NCBI GenBank assembly: GCA_900768755.1
Contig: CAAGDV010000001.1
Location: forward strand, 65,980 to 129,979
DNA: 64,000 nucleotides
Reading direction: 5' to 3'
Source: Lachnospiraceae bacterium
GTDB taxonomy: Bacteria; Bacillota; Clostridia; Lachnospirales; Lachnospiraceae
Shown: piece after piece, positions 45,627 to 54,949 of the stretch
Layout: every line of letters starts with the position of its first letter
How positions within the stretch are numbered: position 1 is the first letter of the stretch
Translations under genes and position numbers: made by a program
The notes under the pieces: model-generated
What the model saw: only the letters and a program-made list of their open reading frames with translations
The model's database searches: none
What the model was told of the DNA's origin: nothing

Positions 45627-45640
45627 AAATCGTTTTCTTA
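45627..45640. promoter_or_regulatory. LacI-type operator at the importer transcription start
   Basis: GAAAACGATTT on the minus strand matches one and a half arms of the LacI/GalR consensus GAAANCGNTTTC. A minus-strand promoter TTGCGC-17-TATAGT (TATAGT at 45651-45646) would start transcription right at this site. Confidence 0.5.
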
Positions 45641-45778
45641 AAATAACTATACATCATTTTGTTCATAAGCGCAATATATTTTTGACATTTTTTTGTATAT
45701 TTTTCATAATTAGTGTGACAAATATGTGAGAAAGCGTTTGTTCAAAATATTCTCTGTGAACAAATTGTTAACGCTTTT

Positions 45779-45790
45779 GAAAACGTTTTC
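45779..45790. promoter_or_regulatory. LacI-type operator, perfect palindrome
   Basis: GAAAACGTTTTC is a perfect 12-base palindrome with central CG, 5 bases past the lacI stop and upstream of the importer promoters. A second, larger inverted repeat (AAGCGTTTGTTC / GAACAAA...AACGCTT) lies at about 45732-45776. Confidence 0.65.
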
Positions 45791-45795
45791 GAAAG

Positions 45796-46806
45796 CTATA
45801 TCTGCCCTATTGTGCTTCCTTCGTCCAGTCTGGTGCCGATAACCGTCTGGTCAATCACGGTGGTGCGCGGATGTTCAATAAGGCTTATCAGCTTCTCCGC
45901 GGCACATTCTCCTATTCGGGCAGTATTCTGCACAACCGTGGTAAGCCTCGGTTCAAGCTGCATCGCCAGATTGATTCCGTCAAAGCCCGCGATTGATATG
46001 TCATCAGGTATGCGAAGTCCGAGTCTTCGTATTGCATTGATTCCGCCGAAAGCCGAATAATCGTCCGGATAGAAAATACAGGTCGGCGGATTATCGGAGG
46101 TCAGAAGCTCAAGCGTTGCATGCTCCGCAAGCTTGGTGTTGCGGTACTTTATTTCCTTAATATAGTTGTCATTCACGGCGACGCCGTTCTCCTCCATAGT
46201 GATAAAGAAGCCTGCGAGTCGGTCGGCCGTAACCATCGAATCCTCACCGTAAAAATATGCAATCTTACGATGTCCTCTGTCAATCGCGTACTGCGTAAGA
46301 CTCTTCATTCCCTGCATATTATCGGACAGAATTGAAATTGTGCGGCTGTAGATATAGTCAATTATCACGACCGGAATATTGCTCTGCATAAGCTCCTGTA
46401 CTTCCGTATCCCGAAAATCAACACAGGCTATTATTATTCCGTCAAACCCTCTGAAGCGGCAGTGCTCGAGATATGTCATGGGACTGCTTCCGTCGGCATT
46501 CGACATTATAAAGGTAATATCATATCCGCTCTTCTCAGCCGTTGTTTTGAACGCGTTGAGGACATGGGCAAAATAATCATGCGTCAGCCCACTTCTCGCC
46601 TGATCCATAAAAAGCACTCCGATATTATGGGTTCTGTTGGTCTTAAGTGCTCTGGCGTAAGAATTGGGCGAATATCCCAGCTCCTTCGCCTTGGCGCGGA
46701 TATAATCCCTCTTATTAGCACTCACATCCCTGTGACCGTTCAATGCCTTGCTGACTGTCGACACAGACACTCCGCACGCGTTTGCTACATCCTTAATCGA
46801 TATCAT
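45796..46806 (-). CDS. LacI/GalR-family transcriptional regulator
   Basis: 336 residues. N-terminal helix-turn-helix SIKDVANACGVSVSTVSKALNGHRDVS with hinge helix SPNSYARALKTNRT, then a periplasmic-binding-protein-like sensor domain. Start at 46806 (MISIKDV) with GAGG 8 bases upstream; the ORF extends 51 bases further but this extension is not family-like. It lies between the importer operon and the divergent cellobiose phosphorylase gene; LacI-type palindromes occur at both. It probably represses both in the absence of a cello-oligosaccharide. Confidence 0.93.
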   Translation of the reverse strand: MISIKDVANACGVSVSTVSKALNGHRDVSANKRDYIRAKAKELGYSPNSYARALKTNRTHNIGVLFMDQARSGLTHDYFAHVLNAFKTTAEKSGYDITFIMSNADGSSPMTYLEHCRFRGFDGIIIACVDFRDTEVQELMQSNIPVVIIDYIYSRTISILSDNMQGMKSLTQYAIDRGHRKIAYFYGEDSMVTADRLAGFFITMEENGVAVNDNYIKEIKYRNTKLAEHATLELLTSDNPPTCIFYPDDYSAFGGINAIRRLGLRIPDDISIAGFDGINLAMQLEPRLTTVVQNTARIGECAAEKLISLIEHPRTTVIDQTVIGTRLDEGSTIGQI

Positions 46807-46916
46807 TCTCTGATCCTCTTGTATATTAACTGCCTTACCGCAATCGTTTTCGCACATTAATCTTAAACCTTTTTTCCATAAATTGCAATCTTTTTATAAC
46901 TATTTTATAACATATC

Positions 46917-46945
46917 TTGTTTTTTTTATGTTTTTTTGGTATAAT
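46917..46945 (+). promoter_or_regulatory. Promoter of cellobiose phosphorylase
   Basis: TTGTTT at 46917-46922, 17-base spacer, TATAAT at 46940-46945 with TGG just before it (extended -10). Confidence 0.7.
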
Positions 46946-46969
46946 TACCATGTTTTATATAGGAATCTG

Positions 46970-46983
46970 CGAAAACGGTTTCG
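46970..46983. promoter_or_regulatory. LacI-type operator downstream of the cellobiose phosphorylase promoter
   Basis: CGAAAACGGTTTCG is a near-palindrome with central CG, about 18-31 bases after the predicted transcription start, where a bound repressor would block elongation. Confidence 0.65.
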
Positions 46984-47032
46984 TCCGGTTCCGATTACAT
47001 ATTACGGATTATTTTTTTAGGAGGAAGACTCA

Positions 47033-49492
47033 ATGAAGTATGGTTACTTTGATGACGACCGCAGAGAGTATGTCATCACAACCCCGAGAACTCCCTACCC
47101 CTGGATTAACTATCTGGGAACACAGGGATTCTTCTCTTTAATTTCCAATACCGCAGGCGGATACTGCTTCTACAAAGACGCACGCCTCAGAAGAATTACC
47201 CGTTATCGTTATAACAATGTTCCCATTGACATGGGCGGACGTTATTTCTATATCAACGATAACGGAACAATATGGAACCCCGGATGGTCGCCCGTAAAGA
47301 CCGAGCTTGACAGCTACGAGTGCCGTCACGGCATGGGATACACCATCATCACCGGCAGCAAGGCAGGCCTTAAGGCGGAAGTGACGTTTTTTGTTCCGCA
47401 GAATTATAACGGCGAGGTTCAGCAGGTGGTTCTTACCAACGAAAGCTCCGGCGCGAAGACCTTCAAGCTTTTCTCATTTGCTGAGTGGTGTCTGTGGGAT
47501 GCGCAGGATGACTGCACCAACTTCCAGCGTAACTTTTCGACCGGCCGTGTTGAGGTAGTCGGCTCTACAATTTACCACAAGACCGAGTACCGCGACAGAC
47601 GTGACCATTTTGCTTTCTACACGGTTAACGATACAATTGACGGATACGACACCGACCGCGATACCTTTATCGGTCTCTATAACGGTTTTGGCGAGCCGCA
47701 GGCAGTTGTTGCTGGCAAGCCGGGCAATTCTTTTGCCGACGGCTGGTCTCCGATTGCTTCACATTATAAGGAGATTACTCTTGCACCGGGTGAGTCCAAG
47801 ACCCTCATCTTCATTCTCGGTTATGTTGAGATGCCTGTAGACCGCAAATTTGAGGCCGACGGACAGACCATTAATAAGGAAAAAGCCCTTGCAATGATTG
47901 ACATGTACAACACTCCCGAAAAGGTTGCTGCCGGAATGACAGAGCTTAGGGCTGCCTGGGATAAACTTTTGGGCATCATCAATGTCAACACTCCCGATGA
48001 CAAGGTTAACCGCATGGTTAATATCTGGAATCAGTATCAGTGCATGGTTACGTTCAACCTTTCGCGTTCAGCTTCTTATTTTGAGTCAGGAATCGGACGA
48101 GGAATGGGATTCAGAGATTCAAATCAGGATATCCTCGGATTTGTACACCAGATTCCGGACCGCGCAAGGGAGCGTCTTATCGACCTTGCCGCTACGCAGC
48201 TTGCAGACGGCGGATGCTACCATCAGTATCAGCCTCTTACCAAAAAAGGCAACTCCGACATCGGCGGTGATTTCTCGGACGATCCGTTGTGGATGATTCT
48301 TTCGGTTTCAGCATACATTAAGGAGACCAACGACTGGTCAATCCTCGATGAGATGGTTCCGTACGACAATGACGAGTCCAAGGCTAAGCCTATGCTTGAC
48401 CATTTGATGGTTTCTTTCTATCACATTGTCAATAACCTCGGTCCTCACGGACTCCCGCTTGCAATGCGCGCTGACTGGAACGACTGCATCAACCTTTCAT
48501 GCTATTCAGATACACCGGGCGAGAGCTTCCAGACCTACACCAATCCTAAGTTTGCCGCAGAGGGCGGTTACTCTAAGGTTGCGGAGTCGGTAATGGTTGC
48601 GACCCTCTTCACATATGTAGGTCCCAATTTTGTTGAGATTCTCAAGCACAGGGGAATGAACGACGAGGCTGTCAAAGCGCAGGCCGAGATTGACAAGATG
48701 AAGGCCAATGTTATGGAATCTGCATTTGACGGCGACTGGTTCATAAGAGCTTACGATGCAGAAGGAAAGAAAATGGGTTCAAAAGAATGTGAAGAAGGCA
48801 AGATTTTCATCGAGCCTCAGGGCTTTGCCGTAATGTCCGACATCGGCAAAGATGTGGGCGCAGACATAAGGACCCTTGACTCTATCGACAAATACCTTAA
48901 CACGAAGTACGGACTTGTTTTGAACAACCCTGCATTCAGTAAATACTATATCCAGTACGGCGAGATTTCTACATATCCGGGCGGATACAAGGAGAACGCC
49001 GGTATCTTCACGCACAACAACGCATGGATAATCTGTGCTGAAGCTTATGCAGGACGCGGCGATAAAGCCTTTGAGTATTACTCAAAGATTGCGCCCGCTT
49101 TCAACGAGGAGATTTCTGACCTTCACAAGACTGAGCCGTATGTATACGGTCAGATGGTTGCCGGAAAGGACGCAAGCAGATTCGGCGAGGGCAAGAACTC
49201 ATGGCTCACCGGAACAGCCGCATGGAACATGGTTGCGATTTCACAGTACATTCTCGGAATTCAGGCAGGTTTTGACGGACTTACAGTCAATCCGTCAATC
49301 CCAAGCGCATGGGATGGCTTCACTGCAACACGTAAGTACCGCGGCGCGACCTACAATATCACAATCAAGAATCCTTCACATGTGTGCAAGGGTGTACAGT
49401 CCATGACAGTTGACGGCGTATCTGTTGACGGCTGTGTAGTTCCTTATACAGAGGGCAAAACAGAATATAATGTTGAAGTAATCATGGGATAA
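47033..49492 (+). CDS. cbp: Cellobiose phosphorylase (GH94)
   Basis: 819 residues, the family length. Cytoplasmic enzyme that splits cellobiose with phosphate to glucose 1-phosphate and glucose, saving ATP. The whole sequence follows clostridial cellobiose phosphorylase closely: YPWINYLGTQGFFSLIS, DARLRRITRYRYNNVPIDMG, FESGIGRGMGFRDSNQD, and MRADWNDC with the general-acid Asp. Ends with the usual VEVIMG. GGAGGAAG precedes the ATG. It is monocistronic, with a terminator just after the stop, and paired with the LacI gene and importer. Confidence 0.96.
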   Translation: MKYGYFDDDRREYVITTPRTPYPWINYLGTQGFFSLISNTAGGYCFYKDARLRRITRYRYNNVPIDMGGRYFYINDNGTIWNPGWSPVKTELDSYECRHGMGYTIITGSKAGLKAEVTFFVPQNYNGEVQQVVLTNESSGAKTFKLFSFAEWCLWDAQDDCTNFQRNFSTGRVEVVGSTIYHKTEYRDRRDHFAFYTVNDTIDGYDTDRDTFIGLYNGFGEPQAVVAGKPGNSFADGWSPIASHYKEITLAPGESKTLIFILGYVEMPVDRKFEADGQTINKEKALAMIDMYNTPEKVAAGMTELRAAWDKLLGIINVNTPDDKVNRMVNIWNQYQCMVTFNLSRSASYFESGIGRGMGFRDSNQDILGFVHQIPDRARERLIDLAATQLADGGCYHQYQPLTKKGNSDIGGDFSDDPLWMILSVSAYIKETNDWSILDEMVPYDNDESKAKPMLDHLMVSFYHIVNNLGPHGLPLAMRADWNDCINLSCYSDTPGESFQTYTNPKFAAEGGYSKVAESVMVATLFTYVGPNFVEILKHRGMNDEAVKAQAEIDKMKANVMESAFDGDWFIRAYDAEGKKMGSKECEEGKIFIEPQGFAVMSDIGKDVGADIRTLDSIDKYLNTKYGLVLNNPAFSKYYIQYGEISTYPGGYKENAGIFTHNNAWIICAEAYAGRGDKAFEYYSKIAPAFNEEISDLHKTEPYVYGQMVAGKDASRFGEGKNSWLTGTAAWNMVAISQYILGIQAGFDGLTVNPSIPSAWDGFTATRKYRGATYNITIKNPSHVCKGVQSMTVDGVSVDGCVVPYTEGKTEYNVEVIMG

Positions 49493-49507
49493 TGGTTTTC
49501 CTTTCTC

Positions 49508-49546
49508 CAAAGCCGGTGTGGTTTCATATCCACACCGGTTTTTTTG
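49508..49546 (+). terminator. Terminator of cellobiose phosphorylase
   Basis: AAGCCGGTGTGG pairs with CCACACCGGTTT across TTTCATAT, then a T-run. Confidence 0.92.
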
Positions 49547-49555
49547 AGGAAAATA

Positions 49556-49585
49556 TTGAATTGCATACTTGGAATGTGATAGACT
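49556..49585 (+). promoter_or_regulatory. Possible promoter of the hybrid histidine kinase
   Basis: TTGAAT at 49556-49561, 18-base spacer, TAGACT at 49580-49585, 32 bases before the ATG. Confidence 0.4.
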
Positions 49586-49617
49586 TATGTCAAATCATTT
49601 TGGATGGAGTTTTACAT

Positions 49618-52600
49618 ATGACAACAAAGCCGCAGAAAGTAACGAAATTTTTCCATTTATTAAGAAATGTTATGCTGATAATAGGATGTTTATATATAGC
49701 ATTCTTCGCGGTGCTTATCTGTCTTTCCGATGACACAGACCAGCTCGGCGGCTGGTGCGAGGAATATCCCGGCACCTGGGTTGCCGTACTGCCGGACGGC
49801 ACCGCCACTGATATCACTCTTCCGGTGGATATAGGTTTAGGCATCGGACAGCCGGTATCGTACACCACCGTGTTGCCGGATTCTTTTCCTTCGGATACCG
49901 TTATTACCATTCGAATCGGAAGACCGGTGACGGTTTCTATCGACGGCGTCAAACGTTACGAATTTACCGAGGATTACTTTCCCCTGCCCGGCGGTTCCGT
50001 CAAAGTGCATTTAGCCCTTCTGGCGCTTACTCCCGAGGACGCGGGAAAAGACTTGACCCTTCTCTACGACAACCCGAATGAAGACAACGGTTCCATGGCA
50101 GAGATTTACTGGGGCAATTCATTTGGTATCTGGAAGCATTTACTTCGTCAACACGGTCTGAAATTCTCAGCCGCGTTTCTTCTTCTGGCGTTCTGCCTCG
50201 CTGCGATTATGTACGGAGTTTACATTCAGGCGCGTTACAAAACCGGTATGCCAATTGTCTATCTCAGCATCGGCGTTTTTCTCATTAGTGCATGGTCGAT
50301 TTTTGACAATTTTCTTTTCCAGTTCATCTGGCGAGATGCGTACCTCGACGGAATAATGGGATATCTGACGATAATGATTGCGCCGTACCCGTTTATATAT
50401 TTCCTCGACTCCATGCAGAACCACCGCTACCAGCGGCTTTTTTCCATCTGCACGGCGGCAATTATTCTGAACCTCGTAATCTGTAGCACATTGCATTTTA
50501 CCGAGACCGTAAATTTCTTTGACAATACGCTTTTCATGAATATCTGCCTCGCGATTGTGGTGTGCTGTATTTTCGGAACGATTTTTCGGGACCTCATTAA
50601 GAAGAAGGCAAAAGACTACATCTATGTTGCCGTCGGACACATGGGACTTGCAGTCTTTGCGCTGTTGGAAATTATCCAGATTAGCTTAACCGAGACACAT
50701 GTTTTCGATACGATGCTGTTGATTTCCGGCCTGTATTTTCTGCTTTTGCTCAGTTTTGTCCAGGTGCTGCAGCAGTCAAAGGAGGCCCGTCGCAAAATGG
50801 AGGATGCGCTCCGTTCCAACACGTTCAAAAGCAATTTTCTTGCCAATATGAGCCACGAGATACGCACCCCCATCAACGCAATTATGGGCATGGATGATAT
50901 GATTCTTCGGGAAAAAATTAACGACAATGTGCGTGAGTACGCCGGCAACATCCAGAACGCCAGCGCCACGCTTCTTTCGATAATCAACGAGATACTTGAC
51001 TTCTCAAAGATTGAGTCAGGCAAAATGGAACTTCTTTCCGTTCCGTACTCGCTCTCAAGTGTCATCAATGATGTTGTCACGATGATTAAAGTCCAGGCTG
51101 CCCAAAAACATCTTGAATTTGTTCTGGACATATCTCCGAACATTCCCGACAACCTCAAGGGCGACCCCACAAAGCTCCGACAGATTATGATTAATCTTTT
51201 GAACAACGCCTGCAAATACACTGACAAGGGAAGCATAAAGCTTGAGATGGGTTTTGAACGTCGGGACGATAACATTGAGATTCAAATTACTGTTAGCGAT
51301 ACGGGCATCGGTATCTCCGAGGAAAATCTGCCAAAACTTTTTCAGAAGTTTGAGCGTATCGACGAGATGCACAACTACAATGTGGAAGGAACAGGGCTCG
51401 GACTTTCGATTACCGCGCGTTTCGTCAATATGATGCACGGAACAATAGATGTCAAGAGCGAGGTTGACCACGGAACCACCTTCTGGGTAACAATAACACA
51501 GGAGGTTCTCTCCGAGGAAGTTATCAACTCTCCGGAGTTTTTTGGCAAAACCATTGTTCCGAAGGCAATTGACCACGAGTTCACCTCATTCACCGCACCC
51601 GATGCAAGAATTCTTGTTGTCGATGACAACCAGATGAACCTTGCCGTTGCCAAAGGACTTTTGAAGCAGACCGAGATGCACATAGACACCTGCCTAAGCG
51701 GCGAAGAGATGCTCCAAAGAGTAGTCAACACTTACTATGATGTTATTCTTCTTGACCACATGATGCCCGACATGGACGGAATTGAAGCGCTCCACCGCTC
51801 ACGCACACTCACGAACAGCCTGTGCCTTTCCACTCCGGTCATTGCCATGACTGCCAACGCAATCAGCGGTGTCAGGGAAAAATATATCGCCGAAGGTTTT
51901 ACCGATTACATCAGTAAACCCGTGCGCGGACGCGAGCTCGAGGAGATGGTTCTCAAATACCTCCCCTCCGATGTTATCCGCCCGCCCAAAGCAATGGACA
52001 TCACCAAAGTCACCACCTCAGAAATTCCTGCTCCGGAGGAGTTCGACTTCAAATATGCAATTTCCCTTACGGGCAGCGAGACAATCCTCCGTGAGACGCT
52101 TTTGGATTTTTCTGATTTCCTCAGCGATTTGACCGAACGTCTCAACAAAGATTTCGTCCGCCTTCCCGAAGAGGACGCCCTGCATAACTATCAGATTAAG
52201 GTTCACTCCTTAAAGAGCAGCGCCGCAACCGTCGGCGCACTCCTTCTGTCCAAAACTGCAAGGCTTCTCGAGGTTTCCGCAATCGAAAAGAATGTTGACA
52301 AAATACGGGTGCTCCACCCCATCCTCTGCGAGGAGATTGCCAAACATTACGAGAGGGTGCTCTCTCTTTTCCCCGCTAAGAACGCAGACGTCGAACTTAC
52401 CGACGCGCCAAAAGACCTCGCCGACACCTTTGCTATGCTCAAAGATGCACTTGACGCTTTTGACTATGATACGGCAGACCGAATCTGCGAAGAGCTGTCG
52501 GGCTACCGCTTCCCGGACGGAGTTTCGCAGTTAATCAGCGCCCTGCTCGAACAGATCAGCGAGTTTGAGCGCGAAAACGCAATCTCCACCATCGATGAAA

Positions 52601-52620
52601 TACTTAAGAAGTACCAATAA
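49618..52620 (+). CDS. Hybrid sensor histidine kinase with receiver and HPt domains
   Basis: 1000 residues. TM helix at about 15-37, an extracytoplasmic beta-rich domain (about 40-185), then about seven TM helices (190-400) of 7TMR-DISM type. The kinase follows: H-box NMSHEIRTP with His413, N-box MINLLNNACKY, and G-box SDTGIGIS and GTGLGL. A receiver domain has VVDDNQ and phospho-acceptor Asp713 in LLDHMMPDMDG. An HPt domain near the C-terminus has His863 in VHSLKSSA. A complete internal phosphorelay with no DNA-binding output. Start at 49618 with GGAG 8 bases before. It follows cbp but has its own promoter; a link to fibre sensing is possible but unproven. Confidence 0.92.
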   Translation: MTTKPQKVTKFFHLLRNVMLIIGCLYIAFFAVLICLSDDTDQLGGWCEEYPGTWVAVLPDGTATDITLPVDIGLGIGQPVSYTTVLPDSFPSDTVITIRIGRPVTVSIDGVKRYEFTEDYFPLPGGSVKVHLALLALTPEDAGKDLTLLYDNPNEDNGSMAEIYWGNSFGIWKHLLRQHGLKFSAAFLLLAFCLAAIMYGVYIQARYKTGMPIVYLSIGVFLISAWSIFDNFLFQFIWRDAYLDGIMGYLTIMIAPYPFIYFLDSMQNHRYQRLFSICTAAIILNLVICSTLHFTETVNFFDNTLFMNICLAIVVCCIFGTIFRDLIKKKAKDYIYVAVGHMGLAVFALLEIIQISLTETHVFDTMLLISGLYFLLLLSFVQVLQQSKEARRKMEDALRSNTFKSNFLANMSHEIRTPINAIMGMDDMILREKINDNVREYAGNIQNASATLLSIINEILDFSKIESGKMELLSVPYSLSSVINDVVTMIKVQAAQKHLEFVLDISPNIPDNLKGDPTKLRQIMINLLNNACKYTDKGSIKLEMGFERRDDNIEIQITVSDTGIGISEENLPKLFQKFERIDEMHNYNVEGTGLGLSITARFVNMMHGTIDVKSEVDHGTTFWVTITQEVLSEEVINSPEFFGKTIVPKAIDHEFTSFTAPDARILVVDDNQMNLAVAKGLLKQTEMHIDTCLSGEEMLQRVVNTYYDVILLDHMMPDMDGIEALHRSRTLTNSLCLSTPVIAMTANAISGVREKYIAEGFTDYISKPVRGRELEEMVLKYLPSDVIRPPKAMDITKVTTSEIPAPEEFDFKYAISLTGSETILRETLLDFSDFLSDLTERLNKDFVRLPEEDALHNYQIKVHSLKSSAATVGALLLSKTARLLEVSAIEKNVDKIRVLHPILCEEIAKHYERVLSLFPAKNADVELTDAPKDLADTFAMLKDALDAFDYDTADRICEELSGYRFPDGVSQLISALLEQISEFERENAISTIDEILKKYQ

Positions 52621-52676
52621 TTTTATAATAAACGCACTGCACGACCCCGCGTCTGTTTTGGGGGAATCCGCAATAG

Positions 52677-52716
52677 AAAAAACCTTCCGACCATATAGCC
52701 GGAAGGTTTTGTTTTA
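52677..52716. terminator. Bidirectional terminator between kinase and rpsR
   Basis: AACCTTCCG pairs with CGGAAGGTT, with A-runs before and T-runs after, serving both convergent genes. Confidence 0.88.
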
Positions 52717-52726
52717 GTTCTGCAAA

Positions 52727-52990
52727 TTAATCCAATGAGTATGGCAGAAGAGCGATATGTCTTGCTCTCTTAACTGCAACCGTAAGAGCTCTCTGATGCT
52801 TAGCGCATGTTCCGGTAATTCTTCTGGGAAGAATCTTACCCCTCTCAGATACATATCTCTTTAATTTATTGACATCCTTGTAATCGATAACATTGTTGGT
52901 ATCGCTACAGAATACACATACTTTCTTTCTTCTGCGGCCCATTCTCTTCTTCATAGAAGAATCGCCTTTGCCTTCTCTCTGATTAGCCAT
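52727..52990 (-). CDS. rpsR: 30S ribosomal protein S18
   Basis: 87 residues. Motifs RRRKKVCVFC, NVIDYKDVNKLKRYVSERGKI and TGTCAKHQRALTVAVKRARHIALLPY are canonical. The CxxC with later Cys suggests the zinc-binding form. Third gene of rpsF-ssb-rpsR. Confidence 0.97.
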   Translation of the reverse strand: MANQREGKGDSSMKKRMGRRRKKVCVFCSDTNNVIDYKDVNKLKRYVSERGKILPRRITGTCAKHQRALTVAVKRARHIALLPYSLD

Positions 52991-53015
52991 TATAATACCT
53001 CCTTACAATACTATG

Positions 53016-53456
53016 TTAAAAAGGCAAACCTTCATCCTCGACGCCATCAGGTATGTTCATAAATCCATCACCTGCTGCGGCACCCGGAGTAGGTCTCCCT
53101 GCTGCTGCGGCAAAACCATTGTCGCCTGAAGCAGCCTTGCTCTCTGCAAATTCCTGGTCCTCAACAACAACATCTGTTGTGTAAACCTTATTGCCATCCT
53201 TATTCACATAGCTTCCTGTCTGGATTCTTCCTGACACAACAATCTTGGTGCCCTGCTTAAAATACTTCTCTGCAAACTCTGCTGCCTTATCAAAAGCAAC
53301 ACAGGATATGAAATCGGCAGTGCCCTCGCCTTCATTGCTGCGTCTCCTTCTGTCGACTGCTAATGTGTATCTGGCAATTGTCATAGATCTCTCGCCCGTA
53401 GAATAACGAACCTCCGGATCTCTTGTAAGTCTTCCCATTAAGATAACTTTATTCAT
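53016..53456 (-). CDS. ssb: Single-stranded DNA-binding protein
   Basis: 146 residues. OB fold begins MNKVILMGRLTRDPEVRYS, with TADFISCVAFDKAAEFAEKYF; a Gly/Ala-rich linker leads to the acidic tip DGVEDEGLPF, which recruits partner proteins. Lies between rpsF and rpsR. Confidence 0.97.
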   Translation of the reverse strand: MNKVILMGRLTRDPEVRYSTGERSMTIARYTLAVDRRRRSNEGEGTADFISCVAFDKAAEFAEKYFKQGTKIVVSGRIQTGSYVNKDGNKVYTTDVVVEDQEFAESKAASGDNGFAAAAGRPTPGAAAGDGFMNIPDGVEDEGLPF

Positions 53457-53506
53457 ACTGTTCCTCCATATCTACGGCCACGGCCGCTGCCGTACCGTCC
53501 AAGGGG

Positions 53507-53794
53507 TTATTCCTCTACCTTAACGCATAAGTATCTGAGAACGTTGTCCATGATACGCATCTGAGCTTCAAGCTCTGCAGGAGCAGTTGCCTCTGCGTCG
53601 AACTGAATGAAGTAATAGAAACCGTCATTCATCTTCTGAATCTCATAAGCAAGTCTCTTCTTGCCCTGCTCTTCAACGTTGGTAATGTTACCGCCGAAAC
53701 GAACGATGAGATTCTTTACTTTCTCAACAACAGCTGCTCTTACATCGTCCTCAACCATAGCGTTAACAACGACTACTAATTCGTATTTGTTCAT
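53507..53794 (-). CDS. rpsF: 30S ribosomal protein S6
   Basis: 95 residues. MNKYELVVVVNAMVEDDVRA and KKRLAYEIQKMNDGFYYFI are typical. The ORF extends 48 bases further, but GGAGG lies just before the ATG at 53794. First gene of rpsF-ssb-rpsR. Confidence 0.97.
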   Translation of the reverse strand: MNKYELVVVVNAMVEDDVRAAVVEKVKNLIVRFGGNITNVEEQGKKRLAYEIQKMNDGFYYFIQFDAEATAPAELEAQMRIMDNVLRYLCVKVEE

Positions 53795-53881
53795 GCTGTA
53801 CCTCCTTCTGGTCTTATGGCCCCCACAAAAATATGGGAGCAAGGAATATAATTATATATCACGAGGTTATATAATATCATA

Positions 53882-54079
53882 TCAGAAACTGTTTTGCAAG
53901 GGATTTCTATTTTTTTGGCGGCAATTTTTTTCCACGATTTTTCTCGAAATCATAATCTGGTGCCCGCATCCCACGCATTTGAGACGGAAATCCGCCCCGA
54001 CGCGCAGAATCTCCCACTCCCGGCTGCCACACGGATGAGGTTTCTTAAGCTGAATTATTTCGCCCACTTCAAATTCCAT
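53882..54079 (-). CDS. DUF951 domain protein
   Basis: 65 residues. Contains VGEIIQLKKPHPCGSREWEI and RVGADFRLKCVGCGHQIMISR, the whole of the DUF951 family; the Cys residues resemble a zinc site. In many Firmicutes it is encoded near rpsF or ychF. Start at MEFEVGE with AAGGAG upstream. Function unknown. Confidence 0.92.
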   Translation of the reverse strand: MEFEVGEIIQLKKPHPCGSREWEILRVGADFRLKCVGCGHQIMISRKIVEKNCRQKNRNPLQNSF

Positions 54080-54142
54080 AAATATATATCTCCTTAGCAA
54101 TGAAAAAAGCTCACAAGCATAAACTTATGAGCTCTTAAACAA

Positions 54143-54213
54143 AGGCGAGTGCCGGATTTGAACCGGCGATCAAGGTGTTGCAGACCTACGCCTTACCACT
54201 TGGCTAACTCGCC
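54143..54213 (-). tRNA. tRNA-Cys (GCA)
   Basis: 71 bases. Acceptor stem GGCGAGT/ACTCGCC, D arm AGCCAAGTGGTAAGGC, anticodon loop CTGCAAC with anticodon GCA, T arm GCCGGTTCAAATCCGGC, discriminator T. CCA is not encoded. Confidence 0.97.
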
Positions 54214-54259
54214 GCATGCCTCAACAGCTTTTTTATTATATCAGTTGCTAAAAGCTTCG

Positions 54260-54946
54260 TCAAGACATTATTTTAAAAACTTTTACAAAGGCGTGCAGAA
54301 GAAGATTTCTGTCGTACAAAAATTTCAAAAACACATTGTTGTTGATGTCGTTGCTCACCACAGCGTTCAACTGCGTATTGCCGATACTTGTAAATACAAT
54401 CATAAGCACCCACACGATAAGCAGTCCCATAACCGCGCCGATAATTCCTCCGGCGAGCCGGTTAACCTGCTTAAGAACCGGCAGCCTGCTCACAATATTG
54501 AGCACGCCGTAAAGAACAAATATAAGAATGCATATAACGATAAACACTGCCACATACACGATAGCCGAAAATATTGTGCGCGAAATCACATCCACCACAT
54601 AATTATTATATGCTTCATATCCCTTGTTGATATACTCCTGCGCCTTGTCGGCAATATTATCTTTTATCGCCTTGGGCAGAAGTATCGTCTCGTCGTCAAT
54701 GTCAATCGGGTCATTTCCGATAATATTTTTGTCGCTAAGGTACTGCTGCGTCTTTTCCCTTACCGCCTCGTCCGCTTCTGTTCCTGAAGCAATCGCCGTG
54801 CAGGCATGAGGCGCAATAAATGATGTCAAAATAACTATCGCCAACACCGACAACGCAGAAAAAGCCATCTTAACAAGACCTTTGCGCGCGCCGATAAAAG
54901 TAAGCACGACCATTATTGAAATTACAGCAATCAGCGTCCAGTTCAT
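54260..54946 (-). CDS. CvpA-family membrane protein
   Basis: 228 residues, four membrane helices. N-terminus MNWTLIAVISIMVVLTFIGARKG and the late GGIIGAVMGLLIVWVLM are typical of the CvpA (colicin V production) family. A cytosolic/periplasmic insert of about 80 residues between helices 2 and 3 is larger than in the E. coli protein. It begins 3 bp after the DUF5711 gene and is cotranscribed with it. Confidence 0.88.
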   Translation of the reverse strand: MNWTLIAVISIMVVLTFIGARKGLVKMAFSALSVLAIVILTSFIAPHACTAIASGTEADEAVREKTQQYLSDKNIIGNDPIDIDDETILLPKAIKDNIADKAQEYINKGYEAYNNYVVDVISRTIFSAIVYVAVFIVICILIFVLYGVLNIVSRLPVLKQVNRLAGGIIGAVMGLLIVWVLMIVFTSIGNTQLNAVVSNDINNNVFLKFLYDRNLLLHAFVKVFKIMS

Positions 54947-54949
54947 AAT

